A stretch of DNA of 64,000 nt from Cavia porcellus (Eukaryota > Chordata > Mammalia > Rodentia > Caviidae): positions 67,383,494 to 67,447,493 of the forward strand of contig NW_026947490.1 in NCBI RefSeq assembly GCF_034190915.1. Direction: 5' to 3'. Under the pieces are notes generated by a model, which saw only the letters and a list, made by a program, of their open reading frames with translations, searched no databases and was not told the origin of the DNA. This document shows positions 23,910 to 35,310 of this stretch, piece after piece (positions within the stretch are counted from its first letter, which is position 1; the number at the start of each line of letters is the position of its first letter). Both the position numbers and the translations under genes were made by a program.

Positions 23910-24984
23910 AAGCCTTTGGTTGGTGGCATCATTTCAGATATCAGTGTGAAGTACAACCCGGCCCAGCTGCCTGATGGCTTTTGGCTGGGCCTAGTTCTTA
24001 CTGCTGTGTTATCGTTCCTCTGCACGTTCTCCTTATAGGTAATGTGTGTGTCCGGCAGGGCAAACACCTGCCCCGTCGATCTCAGATGCACATAGGAAGG
24101 GTACTGAGAGGCAGGGGGCAGTGGGGACAAGTGGTGCTCCGTGAAGGACAGGCTGTTCAGGAGAAGCCCTTTGACTTTGTAGCACACCAGGGACTGAGTG
24201 TGTGCATCAGTTATATAAGCAGTCTCTCAATTCCAAGCCCACTTGATGTGCTACAGTGCTGAGGCAAAGCCACCCCTGCAAGGCATGTGTTTACTACACC
24301 ACCTGCTCTATGTTCCTTCCACCAAGAAGGGACGCAGAGGAGGCTTCAGGGCTGGGGGAGGAGGAAGACAGAACTTGGTCTTTCCTGTCTGTTCTCCACC
24401 TCTGAGAACATTGCCTTTGTAGCACCTCTCCACTGGAGAGAGGCATTTCCTTCCCAGAATAGTGGTTGAACCCAGCTGACTGACTCCTCCCCATCCAGAA
24501 TTCCCAAATCCAGTCATAAAGCACACTTTCCTCAGGCTCAAAGTCTCAGCTCTGCAGAAAATAACTTTAAGCATCTATGTTTTCAGAGCTTCAAGCTCTC
24601 ACCTTTGCTTTCCCAGCTGTACCCTTCCTGAATATTTTCCTCTGAGGTATTTCAATTTGCACCCTGAAAATTCAGCTAAGTGGCTTATAACTATTTATAA
24701 GTTTCCAATCCTCTATATTAAATTTTCTCTGTTAAAATCACTGGTGTGGTTTCTGTGTTACTTGGTCTGGGAACTCTGCATTAATAATTCTAGTAGAAGA
24801 GCTTTAAACTGCTTTGTATCATAGACGTAAAAGAACATGAATATTCTAGAGCCATTCAGGAGACACATGTAAGAAGCAGATATGGGAACAAAATAGGAGG
24901 GATTCAGGCCGCAGTTAGCCTAAAGAAAACCAGGGCAGGGGAAGAGGGAATGAAAACAGAACCTTTGCATTAAGCAACATCCCC
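23910..24984. other. Single-copy sequence, nothing assigned
   Basis: Overlapping short open frames on both strands (23900-24574) show no domain. No repeat is recognised. Confidence 0.45.
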
Positions 24985-25115
24985 AGGTGTTTAGATTTTT
25001 AAAATTGGATACAGGGTCTTGATAAGTTGTCCAGGTTGGGTTTGAATCTGGGATTCCCCTGCCCTAGCCTCCTCGATACTGGAATCACAGGCATGTGTCA
25101 GCACACCTGGCTACA
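24985..25115 (-). repeat. B1-like SINE
   Basis: 'acagggtcttgataagttgtccaggttgggtttgaa', 'cctagcctcctcgatactgg' and 'aggcatgtgtcagcacacc' are the reverse complement of the B1 head. Confidence 0.8.
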
Positions 25116-25234
25116 GAACAATATTTTAGGATCTGCCCCACCTATTTCCTTTCTCTCCCTTTCCTTCCAACCTTCAATATATTCTAGTGCATTCATGGGT
25201 GGCCCAAGGAGAACAGTAAGGGTTGTTAGCTTAG

Positions 25235-25335
25235 GCCCTGGGATACAGATCAGTGGCACAGTGCCTGCCTGGTAAGTGTGGGGTACTCAGTTCGCTTCTC
25301 AGTACCTGCTCCCCCCCAACCCCCTCAAAAAAAAT
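25235..25335 (+). repeat. ID SINE
   Basis: 'ggccctgggatacagatcagtggcacagtgcctgcct' followed by 'cttctcagtacctg' and an A-run is a diverged ID element. Confidence 0.7.
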
Positions 25336-26314
25336 GCTAGTTTAAAAGATCTTTTGAGAAGTTTAGAGACCAACATGGAACTGAATATTACATTGTTAAT
25401 TTTTACACTTCTAGAAACTTATCATAATACTTGTTATCTGTTGTGGTGAAGCCAATAGATTCTAGCCAAGCAAAATGAGTACTGTTTTCCTAGACTTCAA
25501 AGCAACAACTAACCAAAATTCCTAGAAGTCATACAATTATGGATAGAAAAGAAATCTGTTCTTATTTCTTTGTTCACTTTAAGCCACAGAAAAGATGGCA
25601 TTCTTCAAGTGAGATGATTATCACACTTGGAACATATTGCAAGAGAATTTTATTTCTGCTGTCAGAGATGAAAGATTTAGGAAAAAACTTTTGCTCCTAA
25701 GGATATCACAGCTTGCAAAATTTCACATAACTTCATATAGCATGTATTTTACTACTCAAGAAGACCGTTTATGGAGTTTATGTCTTCCTATGCTGCGACT
25801 TGGCTTTACTAAGTGGTATTTTTAAGATGGTTCGTATTCTCCATGCCTCACTGTCTCCTAGCTGTGTGCCAGCAAGTCCAGAAGTGCAACTTTTGAAGAA
25901 ACAAGCTTTAAAGTGTGCCATGGAGAAGGCAGAGATCATCATGAATGAGCATGGCTTTGCTTTGCAAACAGCCTGCCTCAGGGGAAGCCTCTTCAACTGT
26001 TAAGCCCTCTTCCCAATCCCAGCACTTCTGTAGGAGGAAGCAACATTGACCCTGTGGTATGCTTCTCCCAAGCAAGATGGAAGAAATTTATAGACATTTA
26101 AGCCAAAGTAAAAGCAACAACCACTTTAAGAGGTCATTTGTTTAACCAAATTAAAAGTAAAGGTACTTTTCTGTTCCTCCACTCTCAGAAGTGTGTTTCT
26201 GTTTCCTAACTTCATGCAGAACTTTGATGGGAACAGATGCTGTCTAAATCCTCTGGAGTCTATGTCCTCCTCAAGCTAATAGGTATTAGTGCCCAGCAAC
26301 TTTTCACCATTGTG
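25336..26314. other. Single-copy sequence with a short unassigned open frame
   Basis: The plus strand is open for 67 codons at 25800-26003. The composition is less repetitive than its surroundings, but I cannot match it to a protein. An exon or processed-pseudogene scrap cannot be excluded. Confidence 0.35.
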
Positions 26315-26440
26315 ACTGTATGCGGCATTGTGTAAGAACTTTACACACTTTATCTTCCATTTAACCCTCTCAAAAACATGGTGAGCCAGGTACTACTATC
26401 TGTATCTCACACATGCACATGCATGAATTCTTGCAGACAT

Positions 26441-26485
<45 letters not shown>

Positions 26486-26600
26486 CTCATACATGGAGGT
26501 TAAAGAACTCCCCAGAGTTCCTGACCACCAAAGACTAAAGCTAGCATTTAGCCCAGGTCTGCTAGGCCCTGTAACCTAGGGCCATACTACAATATACAAA
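26315..26600 (-). repeat. MIR SINE relic split by (CA)n
   Basis: 'ttccatttaaccctctcaaaaacatggtgagccaggtac' and 'ggaggttaaagaactcccc' are reverse MIR. The middle is occupied by an AC microsatellite at 26442-26482. Confidence 0.7.
26442..26482. repeat. (CA)n microsatellite
   Basis: An uninterrupted AC run lies inside a MIR relic. Confidence 0.98.
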
Positions 26601-26904
26601 AATAGTCTCTCTTGAGTTGTGTAATTGTTTAGCCAGCTACCTTCTGGGCACACTGAAAGCAGAAACCTATGAAGAAAAACTGTTCAACTTCTTGTATTGG
26701 AAGTCAGTGCAGGAATTCACTTCAGAGAACCACGTGCTGCCTGGTACGGAGGGCACTATTAGTGGGAAGGCCCAGTTAAAGCCCCAAGACTCAGCTCTGT
26801 TCACTCAACAGTGTGATGGTACCTGTACGAGAGATGGCACCATAATAAACTAATACAGTAGATAATTTTAATGATAAAAAGCAACTGGTTAAAAAAAAAT
26901 GACA

Positions 26905-27060
26905 AGCACAGTCATTCATTCAATGTTGCTGAGTATCTGCTAAGAGCCAGGGATTGTACTATAAATACATCAGTAAGCAAGGCAGACGGTTGGGCTTCAT
27001 GGCACTTCCCACCCATCAAACTTGCCTTATCACGTGCAGGTGTAGAGGCACAAACTGATA
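26905..27060 (-). repeat. L2 LINE 3' end relic
   Basis: 'cattcattcaatgttgctgagtatctgctaagagccagg' is the reverse complement of the L2 terminus. Confidence 0.7.
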
Positions 27061-27759
27061 CCATCTTTGGGAGAGCGGTCTCTCAGTGGATAACTGCAAA
27101 ATGCCTTTAAAATGTCGCTGGTTCTCCTACTGTTGCTTGCTCTTCCCTTCTAGAACAGTTTTGCCTTAAAGCCAAAGCTCTTGCAGAGTAAGATGAGCGG
27201 GAGTTCAAAAGGGGTCTAAGGAGCCAACCAGTTGTCACAGCTCCAGTGCTGACCCTGCGGTGGAGGGCCAGCAGGCATAAGGAGATTACCCACATGGAAG
27301 ACAGGAGACAGAGGTTCTTTCAAACTGGGAAACTCAGCTGGTGGCTGCGGTGAGTCCTGTGCTCCATTCTGAGCCCCAGGAGACTTTAAGATCATTGCTC
27401 CCAGTGCTCAAGGACCTGCCCAGCTACCAGCCACACTAGACTAGCCTTGGGAGGTTTTGCAGATCTACTACATCCTGGCCACTGACCTCAATCAAGGGAG
27501 TTGAGAACAGGTGAAGTGAGTTCCAGGGCATTGGTCTTTGCCCGGGGAAAGCTTTAGCCCATCAACCACATTGGTTAGGTGCCTGCCCAGCTACCTGGAA
27601 GAATGAAGATGGCACAGGAGGGCCTGAGGGCCTGATTGGACCATGCTCAGAAATCTCCATTCAGTCCCAGGAGCCCAGGGCATAGGAGACGATTTTCAAC
27701 ACACCCAGGGAAAGCCTTGGAACAACACTTGAAACACAGAAGTATAGGAAAATGACAAA

Positions 27760-28913
27760 ATGAAAGACCAAAATGCAATCTCAAACTTCCAGCCCATCCC
27801 AAGAAAACCTAGGAGCCATGGACAAAGAAGAAAATATATGCCATACGCCTGAAATACCTGTATAGCAACTGAAATAAAGAAGCAACTTTGGGAAGCTTTA
27901 AAGGAATTCAAACTAGAAATAATCTCCCAGGTAAAAAAAAGAAATGATAAAAGTAAAGAAAGTGACATTGAACACATCTAAAGAAGACACAGTTAAAAGA
28001 TTAGAGTAACTGGGGCTGGGGATTTAGCTCAGCAGCATAAGCGCCTGCCTTGCAAGCAGGCGGTCATGAGTTCAATCCCCGGTACCGATAAAAATGAAAA
28101 AGACAAAAAAAAAAAAAAAAAAAAAAAAGATTAGAGTAACAAAACAAAAAGATAGGATCCCTGGATGAACAATTTAAGAAACAAACAGAATACACAAAGC
28201 AGATTCAAGGAGATATACAAGAAGTCAAAAATTCCATTGAAAGTTGTCAAAACTGCCTCAACAAAAGTGAAGATAGAATTTCAGACCTCGAAGACAAGAT
28301 TGCAGCTAGTGAACAGGAAAGGAATGATCTTTTGCAAATAACAAGGAATCAGAAAATATCAATTCAACATCTGCAAGATGATGCAAAAAACAACAACATA
28401 AGATTGATAAGGATAAATGAAAAAGAAGGGGACAACACAAATGATATCAAGAGGCTATTTACAGAAGCAATAGCTGAAAATTTTGCAAACATGAGAATGG
28501 AAACTGACATTAGGATTAGTGAAGCATATAGAACTTCAAACAGCCATAACCAAACTAAAACTACACCCAGACATATAATAATCACCATCCCAGAAATCCA
28601 ACATGAGAATAGAATACTAAAAGCTATCAGAGAGAAAAGACAGATCATCTATAAAGGAAAGCCTATCAGAATCACAGCAGACTCCTCAACACAAACAATA
28701 AAGTCAAGAAGAGCAGGGAGTGAAGTATTTCAGATCCTGAAGGAAAATGATTTTCAGCACAGACTGATGTATCCTTCAAAACTGTCCTTCAAAATGGATG
28801 GAGAAATAAGATACTTCCATGACAAAGAACAGCTGAAGAAATTCATGACCACCAAACCAACCCTGCAAAGAATACTGAAAGACAGTCTAGATACACATAG
28901 GAGAAAACACTAA
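27760..28913 (+). pseudogene. L1 ORF1 remnant (RNA-binding chaperone), split by an ID SINE
   Basis: ORF1p is the trimeric RNA-binding protein of the L1 particle. A likely start ATG lies near 27760. The N-terminal part is frame-shifted. After the ID insertion (28011-28124) the frame is open from about 28170 to the stop at 28911-28913. It gives a charged, heptad-like stretch (ISDLEDKIAASEQERNDL) that fits the coiled coil, the RRM-type strand NNIRLIRINEKEGDN near 28394, and a C-terminal domain ending LKDSLDTHRRKH. The insertion and early stops make it a pseudogene, though about 240 C-terminal codons remain readable. Confidence 0.88.
28011..28124 (+). repeat. Young ID SINE with perfect target-site duplication
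   Basis: It is flanked by AAAAGATTAGAGTAAC at 27995-28010 and 28125-28140, identical over 16 bp. The body shows a tRNA-like A box at 28025-28035 and B box at 28068-28078 (internal RNA polymerase III promoter parts). It also has a perfect anticodon-arm hairpin at 28043-28061, GCCTGC-cttgcaa-GCAGGC, whose loop carries TGC, the tRNA-Ala anticodon. The tail is CGATAAAAATGAAAAAGAC followed by a long A-run. It sits in L1 ORF1. Confidence 0.97.
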
Positions 28914-28970
28914 GCAGGGCACACAATTAAACAGAATGGAGAGATAAAGAAGCAAGAACAGAAAGATAAC

Positions 28971-31900
28971 ATGTCAACAATAAACCAATATATAACAGTT
29001 ATAACCATTAATATAAATGGTCTCAATTCACCTATTAAAACAGACTGGCAGAATGGATCAAGAAACAACATCCAAACATATGCTGCCTATAAGAAACCCA
29101 TCTAACCCAAAAGGGAACTCACAGACTGAAAGTCAAAGGATGTAAAACAATACTTCATGCAACAGGAAACAAACAAACAAAAAAAAAAGTGGAGGTAGCT
29201 ATTCTGTTTGCAGACAATGTGAACTTCAAACCAAAAATGATCAGAAGAGATAAAGAAGGTCACTACATACTGGTTAGGGGAAAACGTCAAGAGGAAGAGA
29301 TAACAATTTTAAATGTATATGTACCAAATTCCAGAGCACCCAGTTATACAAAGCAAATATTAATAGAAATGAAAAATCAAATTAGCAATAACACAATTAT
29401 AACAGGAGAACTTAACACACTATTGACACCAAGGGACAGATCAACCAGACAGAAAATCACCACAGAAATAACAGAACTGAATCATACTTGTGAACAAATG
29501 GACTTGATAGACAGACATATACAGAGTGTTCCATCCAACAACATCAGAATACACATTCTTCTCAGCAGTACATGGGACATTCTCTAAAACAGACCATATA
29601 TTAGCCCACAGAACATATTTAAATAAATACAAAAGAATTGAAATTATCCCATGCATGTTATCAGATCATAGTGCCATGAAACTAGAAATTAATGATAAAA
29701 GAAACTGTAAAACCCCACAAACATATGGAAATTGAATACTACACTCTTGAGCAATCAGTATGTCAAAGGGGAAATTAAAGAAGAAACTGAACAATATCTA
29801 CAAGCAAACAAAAATACAAATACAACTTACTGGAATCTGTGGGATGCAATGAAAGCAGTCCTCAGAGGAAAATTTATTGCACTGAGTTCCCATATTGGGA
29901 AAACATAATGAATACAAATAAAAAACCTGATGCTTCACCTCAAACATCTAGAAAAAGAAGAGCAAGTCAAGTCCAAAGACAAAACAAGAGAGGAAATCAT
30001 AAAAATTAGAGCAGAAATTAATGTAATAGAGACTAACAAAACAATCCAAAGAATCAATGAATCAAAGATTTAGTTCTTTTAAAGAATAAATCAAATTGAT
30101 AAGCCCCTAGCCAACCTTATTATAAAAATGAAAGAAAAAGGAAATTCATGCAATAAGGAATGAAAAAAGTGAAATCACTACAAACTCTGTGGAAATACGA
30201 AAGATCATCAACACCAATTTCAAAATCTCTACTCTCATAGGTTCAATAACACAGAAGAAATGGAAAGATTCCTAGAAACGTATGAAGTACCAAAGCTGGC
30301 TTAAGAAGATGTAAAACTGCTGAATAACTCAATCTCTATTAATGAAATTGAAAATGTAATTGTCCTTACCTACAAAGAAGAGCCCAGGCCCAGACGGATT
30401 CACTGTGAAATTCTGTAAGAAATACAAAGAAGACTGAATGCTGACACTTCTCAAACACTTCAATGAAATCAAAAGGGAAGCAATTCTTCCTAAGTCATTC
30501 CTGGAAGCAAATATTACTCGAGTACCAAAACCTGAGAAAGACCCAAGTAAAAAAGAGAACTACAGGCCAATCTCACTAATGAACACAGATGCAAAAATCC
30601 TCAATAAAATATTGGCAAATAGGATGCAGCAAATCATCAAGAAGACTACACACCATGACCAAGTGGGATTCATCCCAGGCATGCAGGGATGGTTCAACAT
30701 ACGTAAATCAATAAATGTAATCCACTATATCAATAAAGCCAAAAGTAAGAATCACATAATCATTTTGATAGATGCAAAAAAAAGCTTTTGATAAGGTTCA
30801 ATACTCATTCATGATAAGAACCTTACAGAAAATTGGAATAAATGGTCTTTACCTCAATATGATAAAGGCCATCTATGTGAAACCAACAGCCAGCATCATA
30901 TTAAATGGCCAAAAACTGAAGGCCTTTACCTTAAAATCAGGCACAAGACAAGTGGTGATAAGAGACATTGACTCCTATTCAATATACTAGCCAGAGCAAT
31001 TAGACAAGAGAGAGAAATAAAAGGCTTTAAAAAAGGAAAAGAGGAATTAAGATTATTCTTGTTTGCAAATGACATGATACTCTACATGGAAAACCCCCAA
31101 AACTCCATTGTAAGACTCCTAGGTATAATAAATAAATTCAGCAATGTAGCTGGATACAAAATCAATACTCAAAAATCAATAGCACTTCTATATGCTAACA
31201 ACAAAATCACTGAGAGAGAAATAAGATAAGCCACACCTTTCACATTAGCATCCAAAAAAATGAAATACTTAGGAATTAATCTCACCAAAGAAGTAAAAGG
31301 TCTATATGGGGAAAATTATAATACCCTGAAAAAGAAATTGAAGAGGATCTCAGAAAATGGAAGGACATCCCTTGTTCATGGATAGGAGGAATAAACATTG
31401 TGAAAATGGCCATTCTCCCAAAACAGTCATACAGAATCAATGAAATCCCAATGAAAATACCATCAACCTACCTCATAGATCTAGAGAAATCACTCCTAAA
31501 ATTCATCTGGAACCAGAAGAGACCCAGAATAGCAAAGGCAAGGCAGGAGGCATCACAATCCCTGACAAAGTTACTGTAATAAAATCAACGTGGTACTGGA
31601 ATAAAAACAGATCTGCTGATCAATGGAATAGATTAGAAGATACAACCACAACTACAAACACACTCAACCACCTTATCTTTGATAAAGGGGCCAAACATGT
31701 TCACTGGAAGAACGACAGTCTCTTTAATAAATGGTGCTAGAAAAAGTGGCTCTCCATATACCAAAAACTAAAACTAGACCCGTGCCCATCACCATATATT
31801 AAACTAAAATCTAAATGAATCAAAGAGCTGAATATTAAAACAGAAATACTAAATCTTTTGGAAGAAAAATTGGCTAAACATCTTGAAGACATAAGGGTAG

Positions 31901-32365
31901 GCAGAGAATTCATGACAGGAATCAAAGGGCACAGGAAATACTTTCCAGAATCAATACCCGGGATCACGTCTTATTAAAAAGTTTCTGCATGTCAAAAGAA
32001 ATCTCCAGCATAGTGAAAAGAAAACTCACAAACTGGAAAAAAATCTTAGTGAACTGTTGCTCAGACAAAGGACTTCTGTCTAAAACATATAAAGAATTTT
32101 TAAAAATCATACTCCTGAAATTCAAAGACCCAATCCAAAAATGGGCATCTGAGATGAATACACACTTCTCAGATGAAGAAATAAAAATGGCAAATAAATG
32201 CATGAAAAAATGTTTATCATCATTGGTCATTAGAGAAATGCAAATTAAAACCACACTGAGATTTCATCTCATCCCTCAAAAAATGGCCATAATCAAGAAA
32301 ACTACCAACAACAAATGCTGGAGAGGATGTGGGGGAAAAGGAACTCTCCTGTATTGCATTGTAGG
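28971..32365 (+). pseudogene. L1 ORF2 remnant, 3'-truncated
   Basis: The start ATG at 28971 is followed by the endonuclease motif INGLNSPIK. Frameshifts break the endonuclease, and a later piece at 29189-29587 is open for 132 codons. The reverse transcriptase fingers are open at 30438-30791 ([20 protein letters not shown]). The frame shifts at an A-run near 30775-30782 and resumes with [11 protein letters not shown]. The active-site box at 31062-31073 reads F-A-N-D, so one catalytic Asp is Asn. A C-terminal piece is open at 31989-32408. The protein is inactive. Confidence 0.9.
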
Positions 32366-32573
32366 ACTTCAGAGTAAGATGATATTAAATCAGCACTGGC
32401 TACTATAATGTCTTATTTTCTTCAAAATAGCTGTTTATATTATCACAGATAATAAAATCAAACAAACCAGGATAAATTCATTCCAAATATTGAGTGCAAA
32501 CATTATAAAGCTTCAAAGCAATGTAATGGGGGATGATTACCATAAACTCTTATGTATTCTTACCATTTCTCAC
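32366..32573. other. Non-L1 spacer between opposed L1 pieces
   Basis: About 208 bp of AT-rich sequence without recognisable L1 or SINE text separates the truncated sense L1 from the inverted L1 piece. Confidence 0.55.
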
Positions 32574-33340
32574 ACTAGGGAGAGTATACAGTATTTATAC
32601 ATCCGAGTTTGATTTATTTTGCATCTGAGTATGCTCTCAAGCTGGGAAAATTTATTTATAAATATCTCAATGTGATCAATCCTTATAGCTGAGTAGTACT
32701 CCATTGTATAAAAGTACCACAACATTTTTATCCATTCATCAGTTGATGGACACTTAGGTTGTTTCCAAGATTTACCTATTACAAATTGTGTTTCTGTAAG
32801 CAAGGGTGCCCATATATTGCTGAGACATGACTTTTTCAATTTTCTTGGAAAATACCCAGAAATAGCCTAGTCGAGTGGGACTTCCAACCCCAGCTTTTTG
32901 AGGTATCTGAAGACTGATCTCCACAGTGGTTGCACTAGTCTACACTCCCACCAACAGGGGAGAAGTGTTCATTTTTCCCCACAGCCTTGCCAACATTTGT
33001 TATCAGTTGTTTTCTTGATGGCAGCTATTCTTTCCAGAGTGAGCTGAAACCTCAATGCTGTTTTAATTTGTGTTTCTCGAATGACCCGTGATGGTGAACA
33101 TTTCTTCATGTATTTACTTCCCCTTTGTATATCTTCATCTGAGAAATGTGTATTCATCTCAGATGCCCATTTTTGGAGAGGGTCTTTGAATTTGGGGGAC
33201 GTGATGTTTTTCAGTTCTTTGTATGTTCTGGGTAGAAGTCCTTTTTCTGAGGGACTGCTAAAATTCTTTCCCATCTTATGAGTTTTTGTTTCACTTTGTT
33301 GGCGAGTTCTTTTGAAGTGCAAAAGTTTTTTATACTGCAG
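32574..33340 (-). mobile_element. Inverted L1 ORF2 C-terminal segment
   Basis: On the minus strand this reads from 'aaaaaacttttgcacttcaaaag' (about 33330) through the ORF2 C-terminal region, including the stretch SSEKCVFISDAHF seen on the opposite strand, toward the start of the 3' end near 32574. Open pieces on the minus strand are 33373-32969 and 32839-32570. It abuts a sense-orientation L1 3' segment at about 33341. Confidence 0.9.
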
Positions 33341-33853
33341 AATGGATGAAAAAGGTATGGTACTTTTATACAATGTAATATTACTCTGCTATAATAAAGG
33401 ATGATCTGGAGGCTTTTAGTGATAAATAGAGGCAACTTGAGACTCTCCTCATAAGTGAAATAAATCAGAGTCACATTTGTAAATATCACATTGTGTTTCT
33501 AGTATAAAAAGTAATAATAAAAAAACTGAAAGAGTAATAAGATCCGAAATGTATAATAGATATTGTGATAATGAAAGGGAAAGAAAGTGCTCTAAAGGAT
33601 ATATCTGTATGTATGTTTGAGTGTGCAAGATAGATGACCATACTACTGTTTCCATAGTTTATCAAACAGAATGCTTTGTGTGGTCATCGTTTGATCCTCC
33701 ACTTTTATGCTTTGATTTTGTGACTTGAGCAACTACTTCTAAGATAACAATATGTAATTTATCAACTCGTGATTTCTTACTTTATTTTTAATTCTTTAGT
33801 ATTTCTACCCTTTTTCCTGTTTTGCTATTTTTCTCTAAATAAAAAAAAAAAAA
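33341..33853 (+). mobile_element. Sense L1 3' segment with poly-A
   Basis: It begins 'aatggatgaaaaaggtatgg' (late ORF2), passes 'cataagtgaaataaatcagag', continues through the L1 3'UTR ('gagcaactacttctaagataacaatatg') and ends in an A-run at 33840-33853. It overlaps about 150-200 bp of the L1 region also covered by the inverted piece to its left. Confidence 0.9.
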
Positions 33854-34394
33854 CTCTGACAACATCAGTTCATGGCAAAGCCATAGAGCACCAGGAACTC
33901 CCACACACTGCTTGGGAAGGTGTAATTGATGCCACGAACCAGAAACACAGCTCAGTTTAATTCTGTTACAATGCACAGCCCTGTGGCTCAGCCATCCCTG
34001 TGAAAGGACAGTCACACAGAGAGGTGACTCAGAGCCATTGTGCCTGGATACACTGATGTTCACGGCCATATGTACTAGAAGGACAAAGTTACCCCATATC
34101 CATCTCCCCCCAGAGCCTGGCATGAGGCATCCCTTGGAAGCAGATCACTGCAGACATTATTATTTAAGAAGAGATCATAGCTGAGCCTTTAATCCAATAT
34201 GCCTGCTGTCACAGGAAGAGGACAAATGACAAAGATGCACATGGAGAGCACTGTGACAATGGAAAGAAAACAAGACATGATGTGTCCCCAAACCACGAAG
34301 CAGAACAGAGTGCACCACCATATAAAGCAGATTCTCCCGAGCCTTCTGAGACAGTCCTGTTCCTCTGAAACTCTGACTTAAGATTAGCTGCTTA
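33854..34394. other. Single-copy sequence, nothing assigned
   Basis: No gene or named repeat is recognised. Confidence 0.45.
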
Positions 34395-34580
34395 TGCTAG
34401 TCAGCTTCCTGTCACTGTGAAAAAATGCCTAAGATAATCAACTGAAAAGAAGAAAGTTTTGTTTTGGTTCATGGTTTCAGAAATTTCTATTCACAGTCCG
34501 TCCCCTTTGTTGCATTCTGGTGAGGCAGTGAGTGCATCATGGCACACAGTAAAAAAAGCTACTCACCTCATGGAGGCTGG

Positions 34581-34642
<62 letters not shown>

Positions 34643-34790
34643 GAGCAGGGTTCTAATGTCCCTTTCAAGCCCATGCCTCACTGGCCTGTCTTCCTTCCAC
34701 TAAGCCACCCTCCCAAAGACTCCACAGTGAGGTGGAGACCAAGCTTCTAATGTGTGACTTTGGGGGCATTTTCCTATGTAAATGATAGCA
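34395..34790 (-). mobile_element. Solo MaLR LTR with (GA)n expansion
   Basis: It starts TGCTAGTCAGCTTCCTGTCACTG and ends GATAGCA on the plus strand. The order 'tggttcatggtttcag', 'gcctgtcttccttcc', 'gactttgggggcattt' is reverse-complement MaLR. A GA microsatellite at 34584-34639 has grown where the LTR normally has a G/A-rich stretch. Confidence 0.8.
34584..34639. repeat. (GA)n microsatellite
   Basis: About 28 GA units without interruption lie inside the MaLR LTR. Runs of this length are usually polymorphic. Confidence 0.98.
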
Positions 34791-34949
34791 CCTGTAGAGT
34801 TGCCACTGAATATGGTTCTGTGGATTAAAGCACCCATTTACAGGAATTTGTTGCGGGAGACCTCAGAAACTAATGCAATCTATTATTCATAATAAGTAGA
34901 AGGGGAAAGTGACAACATACTCATCCTCCTAACGACTCCTAGAATATGC

Positions 34950-35035
34950 TGTAGGATGTTCACACAATGGGATACTTCACAGCTGCTAAAACAGATGCAC
35001 AATAATTCCACACATCAGCATGGAAGACACCTCAG
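34950..35035 (+). repeat. Possible ancient L1 ORF2 scrap
   Basis: 'cacacaatgggatacttcacagctgctaaaac' resembles the 'tggaatactacgcagc' region of old L1 copies. It is short and diverged. Confidence 0.35.
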
Positions 35036-35094
35036 CTGCCTCCCCCTTCTCACCATTCTATGAGGTGAGTGTTCGATCCTTCCTGCCTCACGAT

Positions 35095-35310
35095 GACCCC
35101 ATATCTTCCATTTACTGATTCTCGCTTCATATCAAGTACCACACACGATCCTCCTTACCTGACCATGACGCCTACAACGATTACACAAGGTAGGAATTGT
35201 TAGCTTCACTGCAGAGGAAGAACACAACACCAGAAGCTGTTGAATGACCAGCCCAAGGTCATCAGCTCCAGCTGCTCAGTCCCTACCTGTTCTGCAGCTC
35301 AGTGCTGTGA
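35095..35310 (-). repeat. Possible MIR SINE relic
   Basis: 'ttacacaaggtaggaattgttagcttcactgcagaggaag' followed by 'gaatgaccagcccaaggtca' resembles reverse MIR. Confidence 0.5.

Larger units (their letters stand above)
27110..32365 (+). mobile_element. LINE-1 with 5'UTR, ORF1 and most of ORF2; 3' end missing
   Basis: A relatively GC-rich block (about 27110-27745, left edge uncertain) precedes ORF1 and is consistent with an L1 5'UTR. ORF1 ends at 28913 and ORF2 starts at ATG 28971. ORF2 homology stops abruptly at about 32365, after 'ggaaaaggaactctcctgtattg'. L1 copies are usually truncated at the 5' end, so the loss of the 3' end with the 5' end present points to a later deletion or rearrangement. 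A young ID element splits ORF1. Confidence 0.88.

Noticed and set aside
25800..26003. Possible exon or processed pseudogene (67 codons)
   Set aside because: The translated text was not recognised and no splice sites or poly-A tail were clear, so it is left unassigned.
28025..28078. A functional tRNA-Ala gene
   Set aside because: The tRNA-like boxes belong to an ID SINE: acceptor pairing is absent and a poly-A tail and target duplication are present.
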